Counted from the stretch's first letter, positions 1 through 11,658 are shown. The stretch: DNA of 64,000 nucleotides from Helicoverpa zea (GCF_022581195.2 NC_061462.1:11842001-11906000); one strand, 5' to 3'. Translations and numbers: made by a program. The notes: generated from the letters alone by a model not told the origin.

Positions 1-627
1 GAGTCCATTTCACCTTGAACTTGGGAGTTAGTACACTGCTAAGGGAAAATGAATCTTATGAGAGTGTAAATAAGGGATGAATTTCCTTTGTAAATAAAAA
101 GTAGGGTGCTTTTTTTCCAAACGCGAATAAAATAATTGTTGTAGGAATACACAGTAATGTTTTGTTAATTTGAATACGAAGGGTTTTTTATTTTGAAGAG
201 GGGCGCACGCGCCGATAAGAAGTTAATTATTTAGAACTAATTCATGGCACCGATGGAATGCCGTTGTTTTTTTGAATATTGAAATTAGAACGTTAGAATA
301 ATTTTTGAAAAGAGAAGCTTTTGGAATATTTTCTATTATTTATTTTGTTGGAATATTTAATTAATGGTATTTTTTATTGATAGTCTACCCAATGAAATAA
401 CTGATGAAAAATACCAGAATAAACAGAAAATGGTTAGTTTTCTTGCTCTTTTTGGCAACTTCAAATAGAAAAACAGTTTGCAATAGAGAAAACTGCCAAC
501 TGAATTATTGTCGAGGTCATAGAACAAAATACAGATAGAATAAAAATAAATAAAAGAATGTTTATTGACAAAAAATATAAGATACTTACTCATAAACTTC
601 CGCCAGTGATTTCACCTAAGACCTTCT
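1..627. other. AT-rich stretch without a recognised gene
   Basis: Both strands hold only short frames without codon structure, splice sites or domain signatures. No repeat family that recurs elsewhere in the window was recognised here. Confidence 0.5.
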
Positions 628-796
628 GCGGGTTGTTCGAAAGAGATACCGCGGCCCTGGTACATAAAAGGCCTATGACGGAACACGACGGTCCTTAGTC
701 AGTAAGAGTCTGACACTCCCTCACCGCTGCTAACCCACAGCGGGAGGGGTCATTTGATGATTTTTGACGTCGTTAAAAAAAGAAAAAGAAAAAAAG
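628..796 (+). mobile_element. SINE with poly(A) tail, copy 1
   Basis: It begins GCGGGTTGTTCGAAAGAG, runs through a block ending in GACGTCGTT and finishes in an A-rich tail interrupted by G. A close copy lies at 55537-55715 and a diverged reverse copy at 63155-63300, so this is a dispersed family. No coding capacity is visible, which fits a SINE. Clear target-site duplications are not visible at this copy. Membership of a named Lepidoptera SINE family is not established here. Confidence 0.7.
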
Positions 797-1380
797 GCCT
801 TTACCTTCCTCTACTTATCTAATACTGAAAGAATTGTTCATATAGGACAAGACTGTGGTTCCTTAAAACAAACTCTTCATCTTTATATTATTTAGGTATA
901 ACCCCGAACTTACGCTTATACTTCCGTTAAAAATTAGGTACATAACTTTCGCAATGTTCAAGAAATTACTGTTACCGACATACGAAGGGGTTTTACATTT
1001 GTAAAATCGTAAGCTACGTACGTGAGCATTTACAAGAGCAAGGCCAGCTTTAGTATCATAGACTAGTATAAATACTTCACATACTCATACTTTATTCCAT
1101 TTTGTTTATTGTTTGTTACGCTACCGATAACTTGATGAGTATTAAACAGCTTCGATAATTTATAGCCACCAGAGGGGATGACACCCCATCCAGTGCAGCC
1201 AATGAGCCGGAATAATATGTCGACACACCCTCCCGTAGCTAATAGTGCGATATAGTGAAATATGGCAAGTTATGTACTGGTCAATGGGGTGTATTGGAAA
1301 TATAGGTTTGAATAGTAGTTTAATGACTGGGGGTTTTTGTTTATTTCAGAACTTACCTATATACAGAAGACTTATGGGTT
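797..1380. other. Unassigned AT-rich sequence
   Basis: No coding exon, RNA gene or recognisable repeat was seen. Confidence 0.45.
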
Positions 1381-1381
1381 G

Positions 1382-1545
1382 ACTAGCTTCTGTCAGGGGT
1401 TTCACCCAATTTCCAAGCAGATTACTTCTCGCAGCTCAGATGAAAAGTCGTCTCCGATAAATGGACTATGATGTAACAATGAAAGAATTTATTAGGACGA
1501 TATTAGGGCGTCCAAACCATCAAAAACAGCTTTAATCAGGGAAAG
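1382..1545 (-). mobile_element. Helitron-like 3' end remnant
   Basis: Read on the minus strand, the piece ends GGGTTTCACCC..CAGAAGCTAG, resembling the terminal CTAG and preceding sequence of the Lep1-type Helitron at 45442-46072. The rest is diverged, with a segment like the usual GATAAATGGACTAT block of these repeats. It is a decayed fragment without coding capacity. Confidence 0.4.
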
Positions 1546-2645
1546 ATTTAATCTTGACCATTTAAAATACGAAACGTTTGACCCGACCTTAGTGACTATA
1601 TTTTCCAAAGAAGTGTGTGTAAAACTGCATGAATTCGAAAGTTTTATTAAATGAATTCACTTTAAAAAGAGCATCATCTAAAAACTCAATACCCAAAAAC
1701 ATCAATTGCCATCATTGCCAACTCCCCTAACTTACAAAAACATAATTTTAATCAGAATATTAGCCATAGCCACGTGCGTCACGCGAGCGCTCAATGGTAC
1801 CGTCGAAGGGAGGTCATGATGAGATGATGTCATCAGTCATTGTGTTGTCAATATTGAGTTTTATTAGCTTATGGGGGATGGTTGATTAAAACCTATTTGG
1901 TGAAGTTAATGAATGGTTTTGGAGTTTGGAATGAGAGGTAATATTTTTGGACTGCAATTGGGTGTAATAAAATGTGGTTAATTTCAAATATTATTATCAT
2001 TATCAACCTTTCTATTGTCCCACCACAGGTTAAAGATACTGAAACAGAGAAGGAATCAGTGTTAAAATGTGATAGGTCTATAGAAAATGCACTAGGTAGG
2101 TAGGTAGGCACTTTAAATTGCTGAAATTATTTGATTTGAACTTTTTAATAACACTCAATTAGGTTATACATTTACGATGAATTGTGTTGTGTACTGAAAC
2201 TATAGAAGAATAATCATTAGTTTTGAATGCTCACAAATGAAGAAAAGTTAAGAACTCGAAGAAAGTAGGTACCAAACAAAAGTATCTTTTTTCAGTTTTC
2301 AATATAACTTTTTAATTCAAATAATTTTTAAACACCACGCTTTATAAAATTAGGGCAACAATGCATCAGTTTGGGCTGAACAGACAAACAAACAAATAAA
2401 TCCGTTGTGACAACAATGTAATATGTTCCTACCAATTAGCTGCACAATGTGCGCGCAAATATTGTGGATTTGTCGCAGGGGTGCTACACATTTGGGAACT
2501 GCGAGTTTTGATATTGAAAAGTCGAGGGACTGTTATTTCCGAGATATTTTTTGTTTTCGGGTGGAATTGAGTAGATTATTGTTTTTGTTTTAGGAATATT
2601 ACAAGATGTGGGTTTTACACTTAAAGTATCTCTGTGTTGTTACAT
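1546..2645. other. Unassigned AT-rich sequence
   Basis: A splice-acceptor-like tract near 2575-2593 is followed by about 30 open codons that run into a SINE fragment, so it is not accepted as an exon. Nothing else was recognised. Confidence 0.45.
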
Positions 2646-2647
2646 CA

Positions 2648-2700
2648 TATGCCCAGCCTTTTTTCAACTATGTTGGGCTCGGCTTCTAGTCTAGCCTTAT
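2648..2700 (-). repeat. SINE (GATGATG-tail family) 3' fragment
   Basis: Matches, in reverse, the conserved 3' block GGCTTCTAGTCTAGCC / AACTATGTTGGG found in the full copies at 51091-51490 and 56059-56445. Only about 50 bp remain. Confidence 0.6.
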
Positions 2701-3248
2701 CTTGAAACCTTTACAAGAAAGGAGCCCTTTATTGCAATTTAAAACTCATGTTTTATAGACTAGGGAGACAGGCTACACCTGTACAATTATTCAGCAATTC
2801 ATTACAGAACATTAACCATGTATGTAGTTATGTATTCTGATTTTCGTTCTACCTAACTTATTCCCCTATTCTTCTTTAGATAGTTCAACTATATCAATAG
2901 CTATATTTTTAATAATATACAATCAGAAAATAACGAAAACTACTAAAATAACAAAATGTTATGCACCCCAATGGTCAGGGGTCGCGATAAGCAGCGCTCG
3001 TCAAACAGTGTCCGCCGCGCGCTGAAAATATAAACACACTGTTAAGGGTGAGCTTACTACTGGTATTTTATTACAATACTTATGATATTTTTAGGGTTTT
3101 GAAATAAAAAAAAATACAGAAAATACATGAAGATCGTTTTTTGTAACACCCTGTATTATGTAAGAAAACACCTGTGGACCATAATTGCAGTAAATCCTAA
3201 GATATTCCAAGAACTCAAAAGAGATCATTTCTCAATCGGAAATGCCAA

Positions 3249-3303
3249 AATGTGTTGATTAACGCTCATTCCTTCTCGGTATGAGAAGAGGCCTGTGCCT
3301 GAT
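3249..3303 (+). repeat. Fragment of the 'TGCTCAATGCGGGTTGG' repeat family
   Basis: GATTAACGCTCATTCCTTCT and the following GAGAGGAGGCC-like block match the 3' part of the repeats at 22859, 52718 and 61393. Confidence 0.5.
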
Positions 3304-3486
3304 AATGATGATTTTTTTATGACTTTTTGGACCATCTATGGAACCTTCTACTTTAAATGTTTCCCGAGACACATAAAATGCATTCTAAAACCAGTTCAAA
3401 TCATCCCCGAAAAAATACCGCAACAAACTCCCACCAGCCCTTTAACCAACAAAGCGAGGCTCTACAAACAGCGACCTCTATTGTCA

Positions 3487-3502
3487 AGTTACGTCACGTC
3501 AT
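3487..3502 (+). promoter_or_regulatory. CRE-like motif pair
   Basis: TTACGTCACGTCATC holds two overlapping TGACG/CGTCA half sites, the core bound by CREB/ATF-type bZIP factors. No adjacent gene start was found, so function is only a possibility. Confidence 0.2.
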
Positions 3503-3744
3503 CAGTTGTACCAACATCAGCGAAACGTATCGAACAAACGTCCGTGTGTGTGGTAGACTGTGTTTCTATTGTTTTATGAGCCTTTTATAGGCTTTTTTTG
3601 GTGAAAACTGGCGGCCTGCCAAACGGGGTAGTGTGGGGGATGTGAAATGTTAATATTTTTTTGCTCTGCTGTATACCTAGGTAATGTATATTTTGGTTTG
3701 AGGACTTGAAGTGTTATTCTTTAGAATTTTCGTGACCTCATAGC

Positions 3745-3920
3745 TTCTGCACTCCTTCATCATCAGCAGCATTCACAAGCAATAACCTTTTTATCATTCC
3801 ACTGCTGGACACGTTCTTCCTCTCACACAGAGAAGGTTTGAGCATTAATGAACAATCACGAAAAATCAACCACGCTTGCTCAATGCGGGTTGGTGTTTCT
3901 TGCACCTTTCTTCGAGACTC
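3745..3920 (-). repeat. Fragment of the 'TGCTCAATGCGGGTTGG' repeat family
   Basis: Contains CCACTGCTGGACACG, GGTTTGAGCATTAATG and CTTGCTCAATGCGGGTTGG in the same order as the copies at 52718-52870 and 61393-61565. It resembles a LINE 3' untranslated region or derived SINE; no coding sequence is present. Confidence 0.55.
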
Positions 3921-4355
3921 CTTAACTCGATCTAATTTATACAAACCGTTGTCTATCTTCTTCTTCAATAAAAAATATGGCAAGGATTGACTAATTAAAA
4001 TATTTTCACGCGTTTTCCGGTAACTAGCGTTTAAAAAACATTAAAACACTTAAACACCTCGGTTTGGAAGTGGCTCAGCCGGGACTGGAACCTGGAGCCG
4101 CACGTTGTAATTTAGGCCCCGCCGGCAATAATGCAATAATAACGCACTCGATATTAAATCAACACGCTAACGAGACTTAAAAGGATACAGGCTGTTGGTT
4201 TTAAAATAAAGTTAAAAACTATTTAAAATAAGACAACAAAACAAACCGGACCTTAAAGAACTGTAAGAACAACTGCAAAGTTTACTGATATGTCTACTTT
4301 GAGTTAAAATAAATGTACACACATAGGTACTTCCATCCAACTAACACAGATTAAA

Positions 4356-4990
4356 ATGATAATAATAATAAGCCCCGCAGGGCATCTGAGGCGGATGACG
4401 GGGAGTAGCGACCCCGCGGGGCTATATATCCGAGTGCTCCAGGGAGAGTCCTATACTGTCCCCCATCTCCGGCCTGCCGGAGTGAAGCATGACGGGGGAT
4501 ATGTCTCCCGCCTCTTGGCTTGCCTTCATCGGCCGGTCAGAGTGGAGTCGCCAGAGCAGGGTTAGCAGCTCTGCTCGGAGGGTAGGTGCCTCGTGGTAAG
4601 TGCCGAGGTATCCTCACCCTTCAGCCCCTCATGTACCTGTTGCCCTCTTTTTGCGATTTAGCGACTGATTCCCGGGGGGCCAGTAAGTGAGGTGGCGAGT
4701 CTCCACCTGCCATTTCAACATGTATTTAATACATTGTCCCGTAATTTCCCCATTCCTAGTCCATTAGCATCCCATCACAATAGCCCAAGTATTTTCATCC
4801 ATAATTAGCAATAGTTTAGCACAGAACCGGGGATTGTCCTTGGGTACATTTCTATAGTGTACCTATACAGGGATAATCGTCGGTTTTGTGTCACCATTTC
4901 ATTAAAGTTGTCTCAAAAAGGCTTCAGCGTGTTGGCTTCGGCCCCACGTTCGCCTCCCAAAAATCCGGGACTCTATAGTCCCGAGGCCTG
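4356..4990. repeat. GC-rich dispersed repeat, probably a retroelement 3' region
   Basis: A markedly GC-rich block begins after an (ATA)n stretch with AGCCCCGCAGGGCATCTGAG and ends GGGACTCTATAGTCCCGAGG then CCTGGAAGAGACGT. Base composition stands out from the AT-rich flanks. It contains a 69-codon open frame near the start, but without any recognisable domain. I recall similar sequence next to (AAT)n tracts in Lepidoptera, so a non-LTR retroelement 3' region is the favoured reading, by inference. Only one copy is in this window. Confidence 0.4.
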
Positions 4991-5339
4991 GAAGAGACGT
5001 ACATTTAAGTAATATTAATAGAAAAGTCAAAACTTATAAACTTTGTAATTGTTAAAATGTGAAATATATCAAACATCGGTTCTTGCTGAAAACTGATGTT
5101 CCTTGTTACAACTGAAAAAAATAACCATATTATTTTCTTATTGGATTTAGACTTTCAAAAACCATTCAATAAAAATTATCATTATTGAATTAAATAAGTC
5201 ATTTGAAAATCTATAGAATTCATGAGATATTTCGAAAATAAAAATAGCATCCTATATCAAACTTAGCAAAATCATCTCACAAGGGACAAAAATAAAAATT
5301 ATTTTCACGCGTCAAAATTATAATAAGAGTATCTTAATG

Positions 5340-5420
5340 TCAATAATTGTTTACCGCGGAAGTCGCGTGCTTCATAAACACAAGGTACCAGGTTCGGTTC
5401 CCGCGTCAAGAAATTAGCCA
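5340..5420 (+). repeat. Possible tRNA-derived SINE head remnant
   Basis: GGTTCGGTTCC near 5391 matches an RNA polymerase III B box, but no good A box or cloverleaf is seen, so it is not a tRNA gene. It may be a decayed SINE head. Confidence 0.2.
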
Positions 5421-5569
5421 AAAGTGTCGAAAATCATGCCAACTGACGACCTCCCGACAGCTTGGTTATGACTAATTATAATTATTTATTTCAAGTGCCA
5501 AAAGTATGAAACATGTTGTTTTTTTTTTATGTGGGGGTCATTTTTACGGTTTAACTTAATTGTACGGGC

Positions 5570-5815
5570 TCGTGGCTAATTAGCAGCCACTCGATCGTTC
5601 GAGGGTGAAGCTTAGCGTTCGGTCAATGGATGTTTTGGAAGGCACGGTAAGTAACCTCGGCGGTCGTTGTATCTTTGATAGCTGTTACGGGTAGCTAGGA
5701 GCCAGAAAGTTTAGGTTGCCTGGGTAACTGGTTTTAGTAGATCAGATAGGATGTCGCTCCACTTAAAACACTTGTACTCTGATGCATCAGGGTAGACTAG
5801 GAGCCGACACCACGG
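5570..5815 (+). repeat. Diverged SINE body (GATGATG-tail family)
   Basis: Blocks GGAAGGCACG, GTTACGGGTAGC, CCTGGGTAACTGG, AGATCAGATAGG and AGACTAGGAGCCGAC follow the order of the full-length copies but are heavily mutated. The tRNA head and tail are not clear. Confidence 0.5.
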
Positions 5816-6984
5816 TAGGTACAAACAAACTCTTAGCCTTTGCGAATAGCTTAGCTGCAGGTGAAGTTTGTCACCGCTTTTACATAGAGAATTTAGAGAC
5901 AGACAGATCAGTACAAAATAGCTGCCTTCAGAGTTGCAAAACTATTTAACGAGAACTATAGGCAACTATTCAGTGGTCGAGATGCAATAATGTCAATAAC
6001 CTCTAGCAAACCAGTTAATAACTTGACAGTCATACACTTCTCAAGTTATCGTTTTTCGGAAAAACATTAACGCGCTCGTGACAAATAATCGTCATTATCA
6101 CTCTTAAAATTAAAGAAATATTTTAAAGAGTCACGACTTTTAGTGTCAGGAATGTCGTTAAACGTTTGATGACTAACTTAGGGCTATATGCACTTAAACC
6201 TGCGAGGGTGATTTTAGACTAGCGTACTTTTCCGCGCGTGCATACTTTTTGCTGTCAATTTCTAAAAGCCCTTCCACGCTTTTCAAAAAGACTTGACGTG
6301 CCAACCAGTCCTAATTCTATAGGCACGTATGTATAGGCACAGATTACCTTGATAGTTACTACGTAAGCATAGGCTCGCCTGTCAACGCGAAATGCGACGT
6401 CTCTAGCAACAAAAACGAGCGTAAAACTCACCAATCTAAAACACCCCTAAAAGCTCCTGTGTCTTACAAATCATTTAATTTAGGGACTTAAGACAAAGGT
6501 GCCGAAGCCCGAGGGTTTCGTGTGGGCTTGCAAATTGACGCGACTTACATAAGTACGTGCCAATCGCTGGATTTATAGGTTTCAAATATGAGAATGGTGT
6601 TTCAAGTTGCTTGTTTTTTACTCGACTGCCAAGAAGAGTCTAATGTTTGGTAATGATTTTTAGTATTCTAAGTAGGTAGCCTTATATTGTAAAACCAAGA
6701 GTTACAATGTTTTTATAGTTGTTGCAGACACAAAAATGGAGATTGAATCCCGAAAAAAAACATAGCTACCTAAGGTACTTATGATATTTCCTACTTGGCG
6801 ACTAAACCACAGATTACAATGGGTAGCTACATAATGTATGTACGATTGTATACCGACTTACTAACTAATGTGAATACATAATCGATTTATTAGCATGTCA
6901 AAACACATCTTGGACCAATTTCCCATATGTTAAAATACTTAAAATAAAGCCTAACAACCAGCTCGCTCCAAAACATAACACGTG
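5816..6984. other. Unassigned sequence
   Basis: No exon, repeat copy or RNA gene was recognised in about 1.2 kb. Confidence 0.4.
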
Positions 6985-7004
6985 CTACCAACGACATATG
7001 CGGC

Positions 7005-7045
7005 GGCCATCTTGAAATAAAAAATGGCGTCATATGGCGGGAAAA
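7005..7045 (+). promoter_or_regulatory. YY1-like and E2F-like motif cluster
   Basis: GGCCATCTTG at 7005-7014 resembles the YY1 core and GGCGGGAAAA at 7036-7045 matches the E2F consensus. Both lie within 40 bp in an AT-rich context. No gene start was found next to them. Confidence 0.25.
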
Positions 7046-7430
7046 AACACTCAAATGATAGAGGAAGTGATTTTACGCGTACAATAGTATAAAAAGAATA
7101 AAAACATATAGTTTTTTATATATAGAAAAGGATGTATTAATTTATATAATTCTTAACCCTTTGGACAAACATGTGTTTGGGATAACTCCAGTTTAATTTC
7201 GAATTTGTTTTGATTGGTTGTTTTTGTTTATGGTGGTGTATCCGGTTGTTTGGACTTCCGTTTTATATGCTTTTTGAGATAACAATGGTTAACTATGTCG
7301 CTTTTTTGTGGTGAAAGATTTTTATAGTGTTTTTGGATTCTGGCTACTCAAAAAAATAACATGAACTTACCGAGTTTGTTTAGATATTATCTTACTATAG
7401 ATCATTGATTAAAAAGCTTATTATTCTGTT

Positions 7431-7486
7431 CTGAAAAAAAAAATATCCTACGGACATAAAGTCCGTAGGATATTTTTTTTTTTCAG
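7431..7486. repeat. Long near-perfect hairpin
   Basis: CTG, ten A and TATCCTACGGAC are followed by the 5-base loop ATAAA and the complementary arm ending in eleven T and CAG. The stem is about 25 bp with a single extra base in the homopolymer. It could be a tiny foldback element or a replication-generated palindrome. Confidence 0.7.
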
Positions 7487-7794
7487 ACGCCAAATATAAA
7501 AATACTCCACCATGGCGCTAGAACAAAATCTCTCATATTTCACTTTTACATTTCGAACTCAATTTGAAAACCATCACAATAATGACATCATAAAACTCAT
7601 AAATATTATAAAAAAAAAAATAAAAAAAAACAATAAACCCGACCGCCCATACCGTTTCCCATGACATAATAATTTCGTATACCATATCATAGAAATTTAT
7701 GCAAGCCCTATAAAATGTTTTGGGCGTTAAATCTGGTGAAAAATGTTTTTTAGTACGGCAAACACAGCAGGGAGTCTTAGTTTTTCAATTTATT

Positions 7795-7970
7795 GTTTTA
7801 CTGTAGAACAGTGTCCAGCCAGTCTAAGGGATATAGGGTCCGGGTAACTGGGTTGAGGAGATCAGATAGATAATCGCTACTTACTTGTAAAACTCTGGTA
7901 TTTACCTGTGTTCCTTTAGACTGGAAGCCAACTCCAATATGGCTGGAAAAAGGATAGGTTGACTAAAATT
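7795..7970 (+). repeat. Diverged SINE body (GATGATG-tail family)
   Basis: GGGTAACTGGGTTGAGGAG, ATCAGATAGATAATCGCTA, AGACTGGAAGCCAACTCC and GGCTGGAAAAAGG match the 3' half of the full copies. Confidence 0.55.
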
Positions 7971-8069
7971 TTAATAGTACAGGATTCAGTCTAACCAAAT
8001 GCAGTTGAGTGCCGAATACGATTTTGCATAGAGTTTTTGCCTAATTGTTACCCTCAACGCAGACCTCCA

Positions 8070-8116
8070 TTGTTTTTAACCCCCGACGCAAAAACGACGG
8101 GGTGTTATAAGTTTGA

Positions 8117-8147
<31 letters not shown>

Positions 8148-8320
8148 ATGTGGCATCGTAGCTCCCAAACGGATGATCCGATTGTAATGCGGTTTTTTTT
8201 GTTTAAAAGGTATGTCAGTCGGGAGTGTTCTTAGCTATGTTTGGTGGAAATTGGTTCAGGTCTTCAAGGTCATCAGCTCGTTTGCTAGATGTGATAGGAA
8301 TGTTACACGCTCAGTTTACT
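8070..8320 (+). repeat. Dispersed repeat carrying a (TG)n microsatellite
   Basis: It starts CCCCCGACGCAAAAACGACG, contains a TG run at about 8122-8147, and continues with GTAGCTCCCAAACGGATGAT and GGTTCAGGTCTTCAAGGTC. The layout of conserved unique sequence next to a dinucleotide run is typical of Lepidoptera microsatellite-associated repeats. No coding capacity. Confidence 0.5.
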
Positions 8321-9259
8321 TGCAAGTATATGTGGGATCTGAAATTTGAAACACTAATGTCTTTTGGAACCACTGAGCTGGTCTGCTGTTAGGGCATGAA
8401 GGTAGGAGACGTAACCCTGAACTGCCTTTTAGTAAACCCATCGAGTTTGGGCTCGTTGAATTTGTCTTGACGAGTTCTCTTCATGTTTCTGATTGACGAG
8501 AACCTGATGCTGGAAATGGGATGTGGCGGATGAAACCCTGAAATGCCGGAATGAAACGGATAAACCGATTTATATTTTTGCTGAAAATCTAGAATGTCCA
8601 AAGGTTAATCTTTATTGTTTCTCAATCTGTGCAATTCTCCCAGAGCCAATTTGTCATGAGGATTGTTAAGCAGGTTCCTTTGGCCGAGATCGCATATAGC
8701 GACCCATCTTAAGATAAAATAAATTAAATGAAAGAAGGAATAAAACCGGCCAAGTGCGAGTCGGACTCGCGCAGCGAGGGTTCCGTACAAATCCTGTATA
8801 GATAAAAAGTGAGTTTCGCGCCAACCGTTAAGTTTAGAACAATCTTAGTTATGGTCATTTCGTGAGAGTCAAAATAGTTAATATTTTTTATTTTATAATA
8901 TAACTAAAATAGTAGGCCAGTACCTTGTAAAAGTTAGTTTATTAAAGTTATTTATATACAACATTTTATAGTCATCATTCAGAAATTTGATTGAAAATAA
9001 CTAATTATGTCTTAAAGGTCATTGTCAAAGGGCATATCTGACCCGCTTTGTAAAAAGTGGCGGACATGAATCAAAGTAGTTTTAAATCGTGGAGAATGGT
9101 ATGACGTTTCTTTGAATATAATATTTTATTAAAATTCCATGGAGACGAATGTCCAGGATCGTTTGAAAAATATAAAAGACAAGCAGTTTCAGAGGATTGT
9201 ACAGGTTGCAATGCTAGTTTTTATTGTTAAAGAATTTTCATAAAGAAGGAAGATGCCCA

Positions 9260-9505
9260 TTTGGATGACCAGGATCTGATGAGGATCTGGAAACCCTGAG
9301 AAATCGAGGGCAACTCTTGAATATTGTAGGCACGCATCGAGTCATAACCAGACATGTGAGTGTATTTTTGAGGGTACTGGTAAACAGTGAAGGTTTGGAG
9401 CTGATTTGATTATGGAGACTACAGAGAGTCGAGGGAACTCCTGAACGGTATGTTGCAACTACCACGTGTTTGGGTTTATTTTATTCGTATTGGCGAAGAC
9501 TTTCC
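9260..9505 (+). repeat. Foldback left arm inside copy A
   Basis: The stretch from ATGACCAGGATCTGATGAGG to TATTCGTATTGGCGAAGAC is the diverged reverse complement of 10100-10333. The two arms enclose about 600 bp. Confidence 0.8.
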
Positions 9506-9956
9506 ACATAGATAGGTTTGACTGCCATTGTGGGATCGATAGCAAAGATCAGATATAGTTATGGGAACTCCTTTACAATTTATAACGTAACCTTGTGTTG
9601 GAGCTTATTTTATTTTAGGTGACGAGAATTCACTACTAACTTGGGTTAAAGCAGCCATTGCAGGAATGGGATCTTTTATTTTTGAGGGATTAATCACCTA
9701 ACGAGCCCCAATTTCAGGTTTTTTTCGAAACCGCCTGACGACTTGTAGCTGTCGAATTGTAACAACGACCTCTAGAGAGTAGGATTCGGGACTGCTGGCT
9801 TTACGTTTCTAGAGCCTTGACAAAAGTATTCTGTCCCTTTCTTTGTTTTATGAAGTCGGCTTTATTTTGTAGCATTTTACAAACAAATCCAACTTCAAAC
9901 ATATAATAAAAGCAACACGAAAACAAAAGCAAGAAACAAATTAAAAAGATGTTAGG

Positions 9957-10029
9957 TGCATCGGTCTAGAAGTCGGTGTCTAGAGGATGCATCTATATTT
10001 ATTTAACCACCGAGATCTAGACCGATGCA
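9957..10029. repeat. Hairpin at the centre of the foldback, copy A only
   Basis: TGCATCGGTCTAGA pairs exactly with TCTAGACCGATGCA; after a 3x3 mismatch, CGGTG pairs with CACCG around a loop of about 30 bases. Copy B has only the left half (near 14443-14463) followed by different sequence. Confidence 0.8.
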
Positions 10030-10099
10030 TATAAACAGTTTTCTTGTTGTTTTTAGAAGTTGTTTTTTTTTGTAAAAAGTTTTTATTTTTAACTTTTGT

Positions 10100-10333
10100 G
10101 AAAAGTTCTCGTCAATACGAATAATATAAACACGACGTAACTAAAAACATACCGTTAAGGAGTTCTCTCGACTTTCTCACGTCTCCATCATCAGGTAAGC
10201 TCTAAACCTTCACTGTTTGATAGTATCACCAGACATACATCTGAGAATCAAGTTTAAATCCTATGCATGCCTACAATTTCTGATAGTTGCCCTCGATTTC
10301 TCAGGATTTCCATCATCAGATCCTGACCTGATG
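10100..10333 (-). repeat. Foldback right arm inside copy A
   Basis: Reverse complement of 9260-9505: for example TCAATACGAATAATATAAAC against the left-arm TATTCGTATTG block, and CCCTCGATTTCTCAGGATTT against the left-arm AAACCCTGAGAAATCGAGGG. Confidence 0.8.
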
Positions 10334-11383
10334 ACAATGGAAATAAACGGCGAGTATACTCTTTCGCTACAAAGAAATGATTTCTCAAATCCGTCAAACG
10401 TGGTCGTTTAAATTCCCCATTGAAATGAGGAAAATATTTGATGTTTACACCAGATTTTCTCTAGATTCCCATGGTTCACATTGATGCGACTAATGCCATA
10501 GTAAATCAGAGCCTTTATCATTATACTGTGCTATATTTCGTTCGTATCCGCCGTGGGTATGGTTTCCATACTAAGGTGGCCAATGACTTTTGAATGATTT
10601 AAAATTTTTCACAGTTTAGAGGCCATTATATTTAAGAAGTGTTTGATATGAATTTCACTTTTTATCAAAACTTTAATATCTCTACGCGTTCATGTGAAAA
10701 AGGGTACGTAGTAAGTTTATAATTATTAAAAAAATATTTTATGTCATGTAAGCAAAAATAATATTATTTTAATATTTTATGTAACTTCAAATTTATCATT
10801 TTCGTAATTTTTCCTTTATCTGTACTATATAACGTTGCTTCGTGCCGAATTTCAAGATTCTGAGTTCACGGGAAGTACCTTGTAGGTTTTGATTCCCTAG
10901 CGTGAGACGGAAATTCGTCTAAGGTGTCGGTAAAACTGCTGTATCTTTTGATCGCGTTAACTTAGAAGTTTGATTTTTTCATTGCTTAAAGGGACAATAG
11001 ACCTAGGTATTTGGTATAAATTTCAATTTGGTACCTTTATTCGTTCGTGAGAAATAAGGTAGTAAGTTTCATTTTATTAAAATATTTTTATTATATTATA
11101 TAACAAAAAAAATGTGATTTTCGCAATTTTTCCTATATTTGCATTATATGACAATGCTTCATGCCAAATTTCAAGATTCTGAGTTTACGGGAAGTACCCT
11201 GTAGGTTTTGATTCCTTTGCGAGTGTCGAAAATTTGTTGAAAATATCGACATAATCGGTTGTATCTTTTGATTGGCTTGGCTTAGAAGTTTGATATTTTC
11301 ACAGCTTAAAGGGACAATAGACCCGAGTATTTCATGTGAATTTCAGCTTGATACGTTCACGCGTTCTTAAGATAAAGGGTCTT

Positions 11384-11388
<5 letters not shown>

Positions 11389-11418
<30 letters not shown>

Positions 11419-11419
11419 G
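11389..11419 (+). repeat. (GACA)n microsatellite in copy A
   Basis: About seven GACA units lie just before the conserved 3' block of the repeat, the usual position in this family. Confidence 0.9.
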
Positions 11420-11535
11420 GACAACAAAGTGATCCTATAAGGGTTCCGTTTTTTCCTTTCGAGGTACGGAACCCTAAAAATTAAGGAGCTCCTATAAAAA
11501 GCATGAAATAAAATTAAATTATAAATTTAAAACAA

Positions 11536-11658
11536 CCCCCGACCCAAAAAAGTACGCAATAATTATGACAAAAGGTTAAACACGCCAAACCCTATAAAAA
11601 GCAAAAAATAACTTTTAACACTACGTAAACTAAATTTTGACGTGTCGGGGGACCGCTT
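11536..11658 (+). repeat. Short inverted-terminal repeat, left copy
   Basis: It starts CCCCCGAC and ends GTCGGGGG followed by ACCGCT, so its own ends are inverted repeats. An almost identical copy lies in opposite orientation at 15943-16066, placing copy B between two inverted elements. It could be a MITE of about 116 bp. Confidence 0.75.

Larger units (their letters stand above)
8742..11480 (+). mobile_element. Composite repeat copy A (CCGGCCAAGTGCGAGTCGG family)
   Basis: It opens with AAAACCGGCCAAGTGCGAG and a block ending GAGGGTTCCGTAC, and closes with a GACA tract, GGGTTCCGTTTTTTCC and GTACGGAACCCTAAAAA, so GGGTTCCGTAC occurs inverted near the two ends. The same termini bound copy B (11725-15919) and the short copies at 17.4, 50.4 and 59.6 kb. 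Inside are a large foldback (9260-10333) and a degenerate two-fold direct repeat of about 300 bp (10790-11385). There is no protein domain, so the unit is non-autonomous. The motifs fit the microsatellite-associated interspersed repeats of Lepidoptera; the transposition class is unknown. Confidence 0.8.

Noticed and set aside
2575..2690. Pyrimidine-rich acceptor followed by about 30 open codons
   Set aside because: Half of the frame lies in a SINE fragment.
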